5,262 nt of DNA from DAIDHZ01 sp965370365 (GCA_965370365.1 CBDUSP010000074.1:1-5262), one strand, 5' to 3'. Shown: positions 1 to 5,180, counted from the first letter of the stretch. Numbers and translations: made by a program. The notes: generated by a model not told the origin, from the sequence alone.

Positions 1-40
1 TTCATTTATTTATTTTCCTTTTTCTGTATAAAGAAAATAT

Positions 41-1249
41 ATGGAAGAAGCAAAGAACAAATCGATTTTGGTGGCCATCATTCTTTTGATGGCGCCTCTC
101 GCGGGTCTTGGAATTGATCTCTTCGTTCCCTCTCTTCCCATCCTTGCAAAGCAATTCGCTGTTCATGAAAGCACCGTCAAGTTCTCTATCGTCCTTTATC
201 TTCTGGGCTTTGCAATCGGACAACCAATTTTTGGGACTCTTTCCGATGCATGGGGAAGGAGAGGTCCCTTGCTTGTTGGTCTCGTTCTTTACATAGTCTC
301 GAGTATCCTTCTTGCCTTTTCTCACTCGATTCACATGTTGCTTTGGCTCCGCGTTGTTCAAGGAATGGTTGTTGCAGCTCCGGGAGTCCTGTCAAAAGCG
401 ATTGCTACCGATTCCTTTTCGGGTACACATCTTGCAAAACTAAGATCTTTAATGATGACCGTTTGGGCATTAGGTCCGATTGTTGCTCCCGTAATTGGGG
501 GGTATCTGGAGTGGTATTTGGGATGGCAGTGGGACTTTGCTTTCTTCGCTATTTATGGAGCAATACTGCTTGGTCTCGTCTACTTTTTCTATGAAGAGTC
601 GAGTGTGCATAGAACCCCTTTGAACATTCCCTCCGTGGGGAGCGTCTATCGTGAGATTTGTACGCATAAAGGATTCCTTGGCGCGGTTGCTTGTGTTTCG
701 ATCGCTTTTTCGCTTATCGTTGTTTTTAATGTGATGGGCCCCTTTTTGATAGAAACGGTGATGGGATATTCTCCAGTTGACTATGGCCACTTTGCTCTTT
801 TTATGGGGCTTGGGTTTTTTGTGGGCTCTTTGATCAACCGCTTTTTATTATCTCACTTCACAGTTGAACAGATTTTGCCGGTAAGCATTTATTACGCCAT
901 CGCTGTGGCTCTTTTAATGCTTGTTGCATCGATTGTTTTTGGTGTTCAGTTAATCACATTGATTTTATTTACCTTCTTCATTCTTATTGCGTCTGGCTCT
1001 TCTTTCCCAAATGGCTCAACTATTTGTTTAAGCCTTTTCCCCAAGAATGCGGGGACAGCGAGCGCTGTCATGGGCTTTGTTCTTGGTATTGGAACGACGA
1101 TTATCTCTTCCATTGCAAGCTTTTTAAAGACCGATACGTTGATTCCGATCTCTGTATTCTACGTCGTTTTGATGGGGCTTTGCTGGGTTAGTTATCGTTT
1201 TTTCATGCGCAAATCCCCACCAACCAGCACACCTAAAAACCAGGAGTAA
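41..1249 (+). CDS. MFS multidrug/proton antiporter, Bcr/CflA type
   Basis: Complete 402-aa inner-membrane protein, about the usual length for the 12-helix major facilitator superfamily. Hydrophobic segments can be placed roughly at residues 9-29, 44-66, 77-94, 97-121, 137-158, 165-184, 211-233, 248-268, 278-300, 302-322, 336-360 and 367-388, with a polar central loop near 185-210. The loop between helices 2 and 3 carries MFS motif A (GTLSDAWGRRGPLL, residues 65-78). The N-terminal DLFVPSLPILAKQF (26-39), LGPIVAPVIGGYL in helix 5 and GTASAVMG (338-345) are typical of the Bcr/CflA drug-resistance transporters, which export small molecules in exchange for protons. The real substrate cannot be read from sequence. 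An in-frame TAA at 29-31 makes ATG 41 the most upstream start; only a weak purine stretch (AAAGAAAA) precedes it. The 3' end overlaps the opposing glycosyltransferase gene by 17 bp. Family is confident, substrate unknown. Confidence 0.9.
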   Translation: MEEAKNKSILVAIILLMAPLAGLGIDLFVPSLPILAKQFAVHESTVKFSIVLYLLGFAIGQPIFGTLSDAWGRRGPLLVGLVLYIVSSILLAFSHSIHMLLWLRVVQGMVVAAPGVLSKAIATDSFSGTHLAKLRSLMMTVWALGPIVAPVIGGYLEWYLGWQWDFAFFAIYGAILLGLVYFFYEESSVHRTPLNIPSVGSVYREICTHKGFLGAVACVSIAFSLIVVFNVMGPFLIETVMGYSPVDYGHFALFMGLGFFVGSLINRFLLSHFTVEQILPVSIYYAIAVALLMLVASIVFGVQLITLILFTFFILIASGSSFPNGSTICLSLFPKNAGTASAVMGFVLGIGTTIISSIASFLKTDTLIPISVFYVVLMGLCWVSYRFFMRKSPPTSTPKNQE

Positions 1250-2309
1250 ATCGTTGTAAAGACGCGTACTTCAGCAGGACTTTGTGACAGTACTCGAGGA
1301 TATGCTCAGGCGCAAGGTTTTCTTTAGCAAAAGCCCTCCCATTTTCTGCGATGATTTTCGCTTCTGCGTCGTGGGATTTCGCCCATTTAAGTTTTTCTAA
1401 AAGATCAGAGAGATCGTTTTTCACGGGGATATAGTGTTTCCAAGGGACAAGTTCCCCGTAGAAATACATGATATCGGAAGATTCTTGCTTGAAGGTAAGC
1501 GCTCCAGATAAGAGCTTCCACTGTGTTGCAGGAAAGCTGCACGTTACCCCATCAATTGCCATTTGATACTTGTAAGCGAGCACCTCAGACCAGCAGGCAA
1601 ATCGGGTTTTCCCAAAGATTTGTTTACATTTTTCTAAAGATTCACTTAAGCATTTATCGGGATACTTAGAGAAGGCAGCATCGATCAAGGTCGGATTTTT
1701 TTGGGATTCATAGACAAGTCTTCCCCTTGGAAGGGTTTTCCAGTTATCAAATGAGTACATCCCAAAGTGATTGCCATCCCACGGCGTGCCTCGCCAAAAA
1801 AGCTTGTTTACTTTCTCTTCCCAAGGAATATTTGCATGCTCATTTACAGTTTTAATAAGATTGTTCCATCCCCCTTGATCGTCTGCAATGTCGTACATCC
1901 AATCTGAAAAAAGAATTGCTCTTTTCAATGACTTTTCTTTGGCAGAAACGAAGATCGGAGCACATTTTTTAAAGTTAGAGCGTTTAAAAAAACTGGGTTT
2001 TAGTCGATCTTCATTGTAGTAGATAAAATCAACATCGGGGACTTGGTAACGCTTTACAAGCGCATTTAGAAGGTTTTTGATCGCGCAATTTTCTCCATAG
2101 ACAACGGAGTCGATGATTTTAAAGCGCTTAAACTCTTTGTATTTCTTGCAATGGTGCCATGTGGAATCTAAAAGTTCTTTTGAGATGCCCTGTTTTGCAA
2201 AGAGGGTGAACTCACTTTCTGCTACCCGATCCATCCAGGTTTCGGAGGAGAGGGGTTTTGTTATGACAATAGTGGAAGAAAGAATAAAGAGAAAAAGCCG
2301 CTTGAACAT
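1233..2309 (-). CDS. exported CAP10-like glycosyltransferase (GT90 / LPS-modifying family)
   Basis: Complete 358-aa protein. Residues 1-22 look like a Sec signal peptide: a basic start (MFKR), then a hydrophobic stretch rich in F, L and I. No other membrane helix is evident. The body matches the CAP10/POGLUT family as I know it: FWRGTPWD (171-178), the sugar-nucleotide-site-like KYQMAIDGVTCSF (247-259), KLLSGALTFKQES (265-277), WKHYIPVKNDLSDLLEKL (290-307) and a helical tail with IAENGRAFAKENL (320-332). Relatives include the fungal capsule protein CAP10, animal protein O-glucosyltransferases and bacterial lipopolysaccharide-modifying enzymes. Donor and acceptor cannot be deduced. An in-frame TGA at 2331-2333, with no other start codon after it, makes ATG 2309 the only sensible upstream start. 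A GGAG lies 13 nt before it, farther than ideal. The gene is divergent from the 110-aa gene and overlaps the transporter tail-to-tail. Family is confident; periplasmic or secreted location is inferred. Confidence 0.87.
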   Translation of the reverse strand: MFKRLFLFILSSTIVITKPLSSETWMDRVAESEFTLFAKQGISKELLDSTWHHCKKYKEFKRFKIIDSVVYGENCAIKNLLNALVKRYQVPDVDFIYYNEDRLKPSFFKRSNFKKCAPIFVSAKEKSLKRAILFSDWMYDIADDQGGWNNLIKTVNEHANIPWEEKVNKLFWRGTPWDGNHFGMYSFDNWKTLPRGRLVYESQKNPTLIDAAFSKYPDKCLSESLEKCKQIFGKTRFACWSEVLAYKYQMAIDGVTCSFPATQWKLLSGALTFKQESSDIMYFYGELVPWKHYIPVKNDLSDLLEKLKWAKSHDAEAKIIAENGRAFAKENLAPEHILEYCHKVLLKYASLQRFTPGF

Positions 2310-2388
2310 AAGCGGATGATAGCTCCGAGATCAATTGTTGGAAACTTTTCTTTTGCATGTTTTTGGCTTAAGTCTTATCTAGAGAGAC
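2310..2388. other. 79-bp divergent intergenic region
   Basis: This short AT-rich stretch separates the divergent starts of the glycosyltransferase and the 110-aa gene, so promoters for both would be expected here or just inside the coding sequences. The best plus-strand match I found is TTGCAT (2353-2358), a 17-nt gap and TATCTA (2376-2381). Both hexamers are poor, and they would place the transcript start almost on the ATG, so I do not call a promoter. GGAG on the minus strand (complement of 2323-2326) is the likely ribosome binding site of the glycosyltransferase. Confidence 0.4.
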
Positions 2389-2721
2389 ATGAGTGAAATT
2401 GAAAGCACAGGTCCTGTAACCCCGTCTCAGACGGACAAGATATATAGGCAAGAGTATCAGCACGGAGCGAATCTTTTTGAAGAGGCTCTCAATCAAGCAC
2501 AAAAAACCTCTTATGATCCTAAAAAAGAGCAGTTTGGTGATGTGATGAACATGGCGATGAAAATCCTCAATCAAACAGCTAGAGGTTTGAAAAACGAGAA
2601 GCTGCTCAAACAAAATGAAAAGATCTCTAAGGATTTTAAAGCATATCAAGCAAATCCAAATAAAGAACATCTGGATGCCCTAAAGGGTGACTTGGCCCAA
2701 GCAAAGCACTCCTTTGACTAG
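2389..2721 (+). CDS. hypothetical small helical protein, 110 aa
   Basis: I do not recognise this protein. The reading frame is complete: a TAG at 2380-2382 lies in frame directly upstream, so ATG 2389 is the most upstream start, and it ends in TAG. A short purine run (AGAGAG) just before the ATG is a weak ribosome binding site. The product has no signal peptide or membrane helix. The N-terminal 25 residues are polar and rich in S, T, P and Q, as in many flexible or secretion-signal-like N-termini. The rest is rich in K, E, Q, N and A and should be mostly alpha-helical, perhaps coiled-coil around residues 48-80 and 90-108. There are no cysteines and no catalytic motif. It could be a lineage-specific cytosolic protein, a chaperone-like protein or a type III secretion substrate; the last is only a thought from its composition. 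It is followed by the repeat element and faces dnaJ tail-to-tail. Confidence 0.68.
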   Translation: MSEIESTGPVTPSQTDKIYRQEYQHGANLFEEALNQAQKTSYDPKKEQFGDVMNMAMKILNQTARGLKNEKLLKQNEKISKDFKAYQANPNKEHLDALKGDLAQAKHSFD

Positions 2722-2757
2722 TGCACTGTCAACCATAAATTTGCGGATGACGAGTAC

Positions 2758-2764
2758 CGTAACC
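2758..2764 (+). repeat. CGTAACC heptamer at left edge of the element
   Basis: Directly repeated at 3236-3242, a few bases outside the inverted arms on each side, and inverted at 2982-2988. The left copy extends to a 13-nt match, GAGTACCGTAACC (2752-2764), with the complement of 2982-2989 plus 2995-2999, interrupted by five A residues. It may be a target-site duplication or part of the repeat family. Confidence 0.5.
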
Positions 2765-2880
2765 TGCCAGGGCTAACGCATTAAAAAAGGAACAGGATCC
2801 ACCGTGAAAGATAGGCTCAGAGACACCTCGTTACAACTCTCTGCTTAAAAATGAACAGGATCCGCTTCGCTTGCAGGATC

Positions 2881-2898
2881 GGCTACGCCGGCAGGATC
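2881..2898 (+). repeat. extra 18-nt unit present only in the left arm
   Basis: This 18-nt block, GGCTACGCCGGCAGGATC, has no partner in the right arm. It sits exactly on a unit boundary, between two blocks that are adjacent in the right arm. It shares the GCAGGATC ending of the preceding 18-nt unit (2863-2880) and has a small GGC-TAC-GCC hairpin of its own. The clean boundary suggests gain or loss of a whole unit, for example by slippage or recombination at the shared GCAGGATC, rather than random insertion. Confidence 0.85.
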
Positions 2899-2913
2899 GC
2901 AGCTGACGCTGCG
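2898..2913 (+). repeat. small hairpin within left-arm unit (6-bp stem, 4-nt loop)
   Basis: CGCAGC (2898-2903) pairs with GCTGCG (2908-2913) around the loop TGAC. The right arm has the same hairpin in the opposite orientation at 3106-3121, with loop GTCA. Each arm can therefore fold locally as well as with the other arm. Confidence 0.75.
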
Positions 2914-3017
2914 GCAGGATAGATAAGTCCACTTGAAAATCTACAGATTAAAGCAATGAATCAGTGTCTCCTTATGGGTAGGGTTACGGAAAAATACTCA
3001 TGTTTTTGATTAAAACA

Positions 3018-3055
3018 TTTTATCCTGCAAGCGAAGCGGAGCCTGTTCATTTTTT
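3018..3055 (-). repeat. third, shortened core copy (one unit) in the spacer
   Basis: Positions 3022-3054 match 3122-3154 with a single mismatch (G at 3041 where the other has T at 3141), in the same orientation as the right arm. Upstream, TTTTATCCTGC (3018-3028) matches 3095-3105. Compared with the right arm, this copy lacks the 23-nt unit at 3106-3128. Homology ends after the T run (3050-3055), with no trace of the outer arm. The single mismatch destroys the GGATCC site. Confidence 0.9.
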
Positions 3056-3097
3056 CTTCGGGAGTTCTTCTTCCCAAGTCTGTTTCCGTTCAAGTTT

Positions 3098-3219
3098 TAT
3101 CCTGCCGCAGCGTCAGCTGCGATCCTGCAAGCGAAGCGGATCCTGTTCATTTTTAGCGGAGAGTTGTAACGATGTGTCTCTGGTCCTATCTTTCACGATG
3201 GATCCTGTTCATTTTTTAA
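3098..3219 (-). repeat. right arm of long inverted repeat (122 nt, two core units)
   Basis: This is the reverse complement of the left arm without the 18-nt unit; 122 positions align with six mismatches and one gap. It runs from the GC-rich unit holding the GCAGC/GCTGC hairpin (3106-3121), through the 34-nt block 3121-3154, to the outer block ending in TTCATTTTTTAA. GGATCC occurs at 3138-3143 and 3200-3205, both followed by TGTTCATTTTT. Read on the minus strand it lies directly downstream of dnaJ. The paired arms of a transcript could therefore act as a strong hairpin at the end of either converging gene, but I see no classical stem followed by a U run. Confidence 0.93.
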
Positions 3220-3235
3220 CAAGCCCTTAGCCCTT

Positions 3236-3242
3236 CGTAACC
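3236..3242 (+). repeat. CGTAACC heptamer at right edge of the element
   Basis: Same sequence and orientation as 2758-2764. It lies directly after the complement of the AGGGCTAA 8-mer (3227-3234) and seven bases before the dnaJ stop codon. A match this long at both edges is suggestive, but short enough to be chance. Confidence 0.5.
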
Positions 3243-3248
3243 AGCCCC

Positions 3249-4403
3249 TTATTTTGAAAAAAACCCCTTGATCTTGTCTAAGAAAGTATTTCTTCTTGGG
3301 TGATTGTGCGGAGTGTTGAGCTCTTCAAAAGAACGAAGAAGCTCTTTTTGTTTTCCAGAGAGTTTTACTGGAGTTTCAACAACAACGCGAATGAGAAGAT
3401 CCCCGTGCCCTTGGTTGTAGACATTAGGAACCCCTTTCCCGCTCACGCGAAGGAGTTTTCCGTTTTGCGTTCCTTCAGGGATTTGAATCCGACAGGTTTC
3501 TCCAAGCGGAGTCGGAACTTCTTTTTTTACCCCTAAAGAGGCTTCTGTAAACGTGATCGGAAGCTCGAGGTAGACATCATCCCCATCTCTGTCGAAGGTG
3601 TCGTGCGTTTTTACCTCAACATCTACAAAAAGATCTCCTGCCGGACCATTTGCCCCTCCTGCATCACCATAGCCACTCATTTTTAGGCGCATTCCAGAGT
3701 CAACTCCTGCTGGAATCTTGACTTTGATGTGCTGCTTTTCTTTGATCCGGCCCTCGCCAGAGCAGCTCTTGCAAGGATCTGTGATTATCTGTCCGGCACC
3801 TCTACAGTGCGGACACGTGCTAGACATGCTGAAAAAACCGCGACTTTGATAAACCTGTCCGCTTCCCTGGCAAGGGGAGCACGTTTTTATCCCGTTTTTT
3901 GTTTTAGCCCCAAGACCATTGCACCCCTTACAGGATACGTGGTTTTGGATTGCGATTTCTTTTTCTGTTCCCTTAGCGGCCTCTTCAAACGAGATTCTTA
4001 TGGAAACGCGCTTGCTCGCTCCCTTGCGAGGCCCTTGTTCTTCAGCTCCGCCGCCGCCAAAAAAGGAGTCGAAGGGAGATCCTCCGCCGCCACCGCCACC
4101 AAAAGCTCCCATAAATGTTCGAAGCGCTTCTTCCATCGAGGAAAAGCCGCCACCTGGTCCGCCACCGCCGCCCATGTGAGCGCCTTTTAAGCCATCTTCT
4201 CCATACTGGTCGTACGTGCGACGTTTATTGTCATCACTTAAAACCTCATAGGCTTCAGAGATTTTCTTAAAAGAGTCCGCTGCTTTTGGGTCCTCTGGGT
4301 TTCTGTCGGGGTGACACTCGAGAGCCTTCTTGCGATAGGCTTTTTTGATTTCTTCAGGGGTAGCTCCTCTAGATATGCCGAGGGTTGCGTAGAAATCAGA
4401 CAT
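3249..4403 (-). CDS. dnaJ: molecular chaperone DnaJ (Hsp40)
   Basis: Complete 384-aa type I DnaJ, the co-chaperone that delivers unfolded proteins to DnaK and stimulates its ATPase through the J domain. The J domain covers residues 1-70 with the essential HPD at 31-33. A glycine/phenylalanine-rich linker follows at about 76-120, with three poly-glycine runs (78-82, 102-108, 116-119). Four zinc-binding CxxCxGxG repeats are intact: CKGCNGLG (158-165), CSPCQGSG (175-182), CPHCRGAG (197-204) and CKSCSGEG (211-218). The two beta-rich substrate-binding domains and a short C-terminal tail complete it. The ATG lies five bases after the rpsU stop codon, so translation is probably coupled; only a weak GGG-containing ribosome site, inside the rpsU end, is visible. 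It is the last gene of the tsaB-rpsU-dnaJ unit, followed by the repeat element. No CIRCE heat-shock operator was seen near it. Confidence 0.98.
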   Translation of the reverse strand: MSDFYATLGISRGATPEEIKKAYRKKALECHPDRNPEDPKAADSFKKISEAYEVLSDDNKRRTYDQYGEDGLKGAHMGGGGGPGGGFSSMEEALRTFMGAFGGGGGGGSPFDSFFGGGGAEEQGPRKGASKRVSIRISFEEAAKGTEKEIAIQNHVSCKGCNGLGAKTKNGIKTCSPCQGSGQVYQSRGFFSMSSTCPHCRGAGQIITDPCKSCSGEGRIKEKQHIKVKIPAGVDSGMRLKMSGYGDAGGANGPAGDLFVDVEVKTHDTFDRDGDDVYLELPITFTEASLGVKKEVPTPLGETCRIQIPEGTQNGKLLRVSGKGVPNVYNQGHGDLLIRVVVETPVKLSGKQKELLRSFEELNTPHNHPRRNTFLDKIKGFFSK

Positions 4404-4408
4404 GGATA

Positions 4409-4603
4409 TTAATACCCGCGGCGCGCCGCAATCTTATTGCGTTTAAGAGCGGCTTTGGACTTTAGTCTACTCTTGACTGAGGGCTTGTCGTAAAAGCGAT
4501 GTGCTTTTGCGGATTTTAGGATTCCTTCTTTGTCGAGCTTCTTTTTGAGGGCGCGGAGAGCTTTATCGATGGGTTCTCCCATACGAACTTTAACACTGGG
4601 CAT
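4409..4603 (-). CDS. rpsU: 30S ribosomal protein bS21
   Basis: Complete 64-aa, strongly basic protein of the small ribosomal subunit, where bS21 sits near the anti-Shine-Dalgarno end of 16S rRNA and aids translation initiation. Family features: MPSVKVR start, GEPIDKALRALKKKLDKEGIL (residues 8-28), the conserved HRFYDKPSVK (36-45) and a lysine/arginine-rich tail. From memory, the sequence up to about residue 45 closely resembles Chlamydia bS21. A good ribosome binding site, AAGGTG (complement of 4611-4616), lies seven bases before the ATG. The gene is 37 bp after tsaB and 5 bp before dnaJ, all on the same strand, so co-transcription is likely. Pairing with dnaJ and tsaB is the order I recall for Chlamydiaceae. 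Confidence 0.97.
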   Translation of the reverse strand: MPSVKVRMGEPIDKALRALKKKLDKEGILKSAKAHRFYDKPSVKSRLKSKAALKRNKIAARRGY

Positions 4604-4640
4604 TACAAATCACCTTGTGGTTTAGAAGTTAAAAACAACT

Positions 4641-5180
4641 CTATCTTACCTCATGAGCAGCGTTTTGATCAAGCCTTGCGAATGTGCAAACAGCTTCTTT
4701 ACAGGTCCTTGCGATTCTTTTTTTGATACGATCAGGATGGGGGGAGATGAGTAGGGGGATGTTTTCAACTTTTTCCTTTGCTTTTTCAGGAGTAAGAAGG
4801 TCTACTTCTTCTGAATTGGTTACTACGTAAATCCCTCCAGATCTGGCATCTACGAGCACAGCAAAGATCTCTTGCTCGGGAACAAAGACCTCTAAAGAGC
4901 AAAATTCCTCTAAAGGAACACCCCATCCAAAAGCGAGCGCTTTTGCAAGTGCCCTGCCCACGCGAACTCCTGTTAGCGATCCCGGTCCTTTTCCAACATA
5001 TACCTTGTCAGGCGTTATGCTGTTTGTTGTTAGTAACTTAGAGACTTCTAGAGCAAGGTTTTTTGAGAGCTCAGGTCCCGACGGAAGGGGGACGTAGGTC
5101 CACTTTTCTCCATCGAAAAGCGCGATGCAGGATTTCTCTGTTGCGGTTTCTATATAGAGCGTTTTCATGGGAAACAGCAT
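4641..5180 (-). CDS. tsaB: TsaB, tRNA t6A37 threonylcarbamoylation subunit (short form)
   Basis: Complete 179-aa protein of the ASKHA-fold TsaB/YeaZ family. TsaB partners TsaD and TsaE to transfer threonylcarbamoyl onto A37 of ANN-decoding tRNAs; it is a non-catalytic scaffold. Diagnostic motifs are the N-terminal strand TLYIETATEKSCIALF (7-22), the glycine-rich GKGPGSLTGVRVGRALAKAL (63-82) and VDARSGGIYVV (110-120). It is about 50 residues shorter than E. coli TsaB (231 aa), the loss being C-terminal, so part of the second lobe is reduced. An in-frame TAG (5190-5192) bounds the start. ATG 5180 has a modest upstream GATAGG; Met5 (codon at 5166-5168) fits the usual family start MKTLYIETAT better but has no ribosome site, so the start is undecided. 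It is the first visible gene of the operon with rpsU and dnaJ. Chlamydial versions were once annotated gcp-like endopeptidases; that name is obsolete. Confidence 0.92.
   Translation of the reverse strand: MLFPMKTLYIETATEKSCIALFDGEKWTYVPLPSGPELSKNLALEVSKLLTTNSITPDKVYVGKGPGSLTGVRVGRALAKALAFGWGVPLEEFCSLEVFVPEQEIFAVLVDARSGGIYVVTNSEEVDLLTPEKAKEKVENIPLLISPHPDRIKKRIARTCKEAVCTFARLDQNAAHEVR
4643..4672 (-). promoter_or_regulatory. weak candidate internal promoter for rpsU-dnaJ
   Basis: On the minus strand TTGATC (complement of 4667-4672) and TAAGAT (complement of 4643-4648) are separated by 18 bases. Each matches the housekeeping sigma consensus at four of six positions. The pair lies in the last codons of tsaB, about 40 bases before the rpsU start. 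Such matches occur by chance, so this is only a candidate. Confidence 0.2.

Larger units (their letters stand above)
2781..2921 (+). repeat. left arm of long inverted repeat (141 nt, three core units)
   Basis: The arm is the reverse complement of 3098-3219. The outer part (2781-2846) matches the complement of 3155-3219 with six mismatches and one single-base gap. Next, 34 nt (2847-2880) match the complement of 3121-3154 exactly. After an 18-nt insertion (2881-2898), another 23 nt (2899-2921) match the complement of 3098-3120 exactly. The inner part is a chain of GC-rich units, each ending in GCAGGAT: 2863-2880, 2881-2898 and 2899-2920. GGATCC occurs at 2795-2800 and 2858-2863, each within the shared phrase GAACAGGATCC or the variant of it that follows GG. 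Confidence 0.93.
2758..3242. mobile_element. putative MITE- or REP-like composite repeat element
   Basis: The proposed element is built from long inverted arms (2781-2921 and 3098-3219). Outside these lies a shorter inverted 8-mer, AGGGCTAA (2769-2776), matched by its complement at 3227-3234. Directly repeated CGTAACC heptamers at the edges (2758-2764 and 3236-3242) would fit a target-site duplication. It has no transposase gene, so it would be non-autonomous. A third heptamer copy, inverted, lies inside at 2982-2988, so the heptamer may instead be part of the repeat family. The location between two convergent genes is typical of tolerated insertions. That this is a mobile element is inference; the repeats themselves are directly visible. 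Confidence 0.4.
2722..3248. other. non-coding repeat-filled region between convergent genes
   Basis: This stretch separates the 110-aa gene (plus) from dnaJ (minus) and holds no credible gene. The only open frame of note (3000-3230, plus) runs through repeat copies and has low-complexity content. Most of the region is the composite inverted repeat annotated separately. The 176-nt spacer 2922-3097 holds one shortened core copy (3018-3055). I see no structure in 2922-2981. Between 3220 and 3248 the trinucleotide-like block AGCCC occurs three times (3222-3226, 3229-3233 and 3242-3246). Confidence 0.8.

Noticed and set aside
20..40. Promoter with TATAAA (27-32) before the MFS gene
   Set aside because: The hexamer would put the transcript start almost on the ATG, and the matching -35 region is just AT-rich sequence at the window edge.
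2..361. 119-codon minus-strand frame opposite the MFS gene start
   Set aside because: Antisense to a transporter with clear family motifs; product is low in information and has no recognisable features.
2368..2670. 100-codon minus-strand open frame opposite the 110-aa gene
   Set aside because: Its hydrophobic, cysteine-containing product looks like the complement of a K/E/Q-rich helical protein. The plus-strand frame has the more natural composition and a well-bounded start, though this choice rests on composition only.
2705..2727. CIRCE-like heat-shock operator or terminator at the end of the 110-aa gene
   Set aside because: AGCACTC followed by AGTGCAC recalls half-sites of CIRCE, but the second half and spacing do not fit. 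It lies downstream of a gene rather than before one, and the possible stem (2706-2710 with 2720-2724) is only 5 bp with no T run.
2781..2921. CRISPR array
   Set aside because: The units are tandem and GC-rich with shared endings but have no constant repeat separated by unique spacers of equal size, and there are no cas genes.
3000..3230. 76-codon plus-strand open frame in the repeat region
   Set aside because: It runs through the spacer copy and the right arm of the repeat, so its product is just translated repeat rich in S, C and F. It has no ribosome binding site and no recognisable domain.
3729..4190. Long plus-strand open frames opposite dnaJ (also 3919-4179)
   Set aside because: They are antisense shadows of an unmistakable dnaJ. 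Their proline- and alanine-rich products come from the complement of the glycine-rich linker codons.
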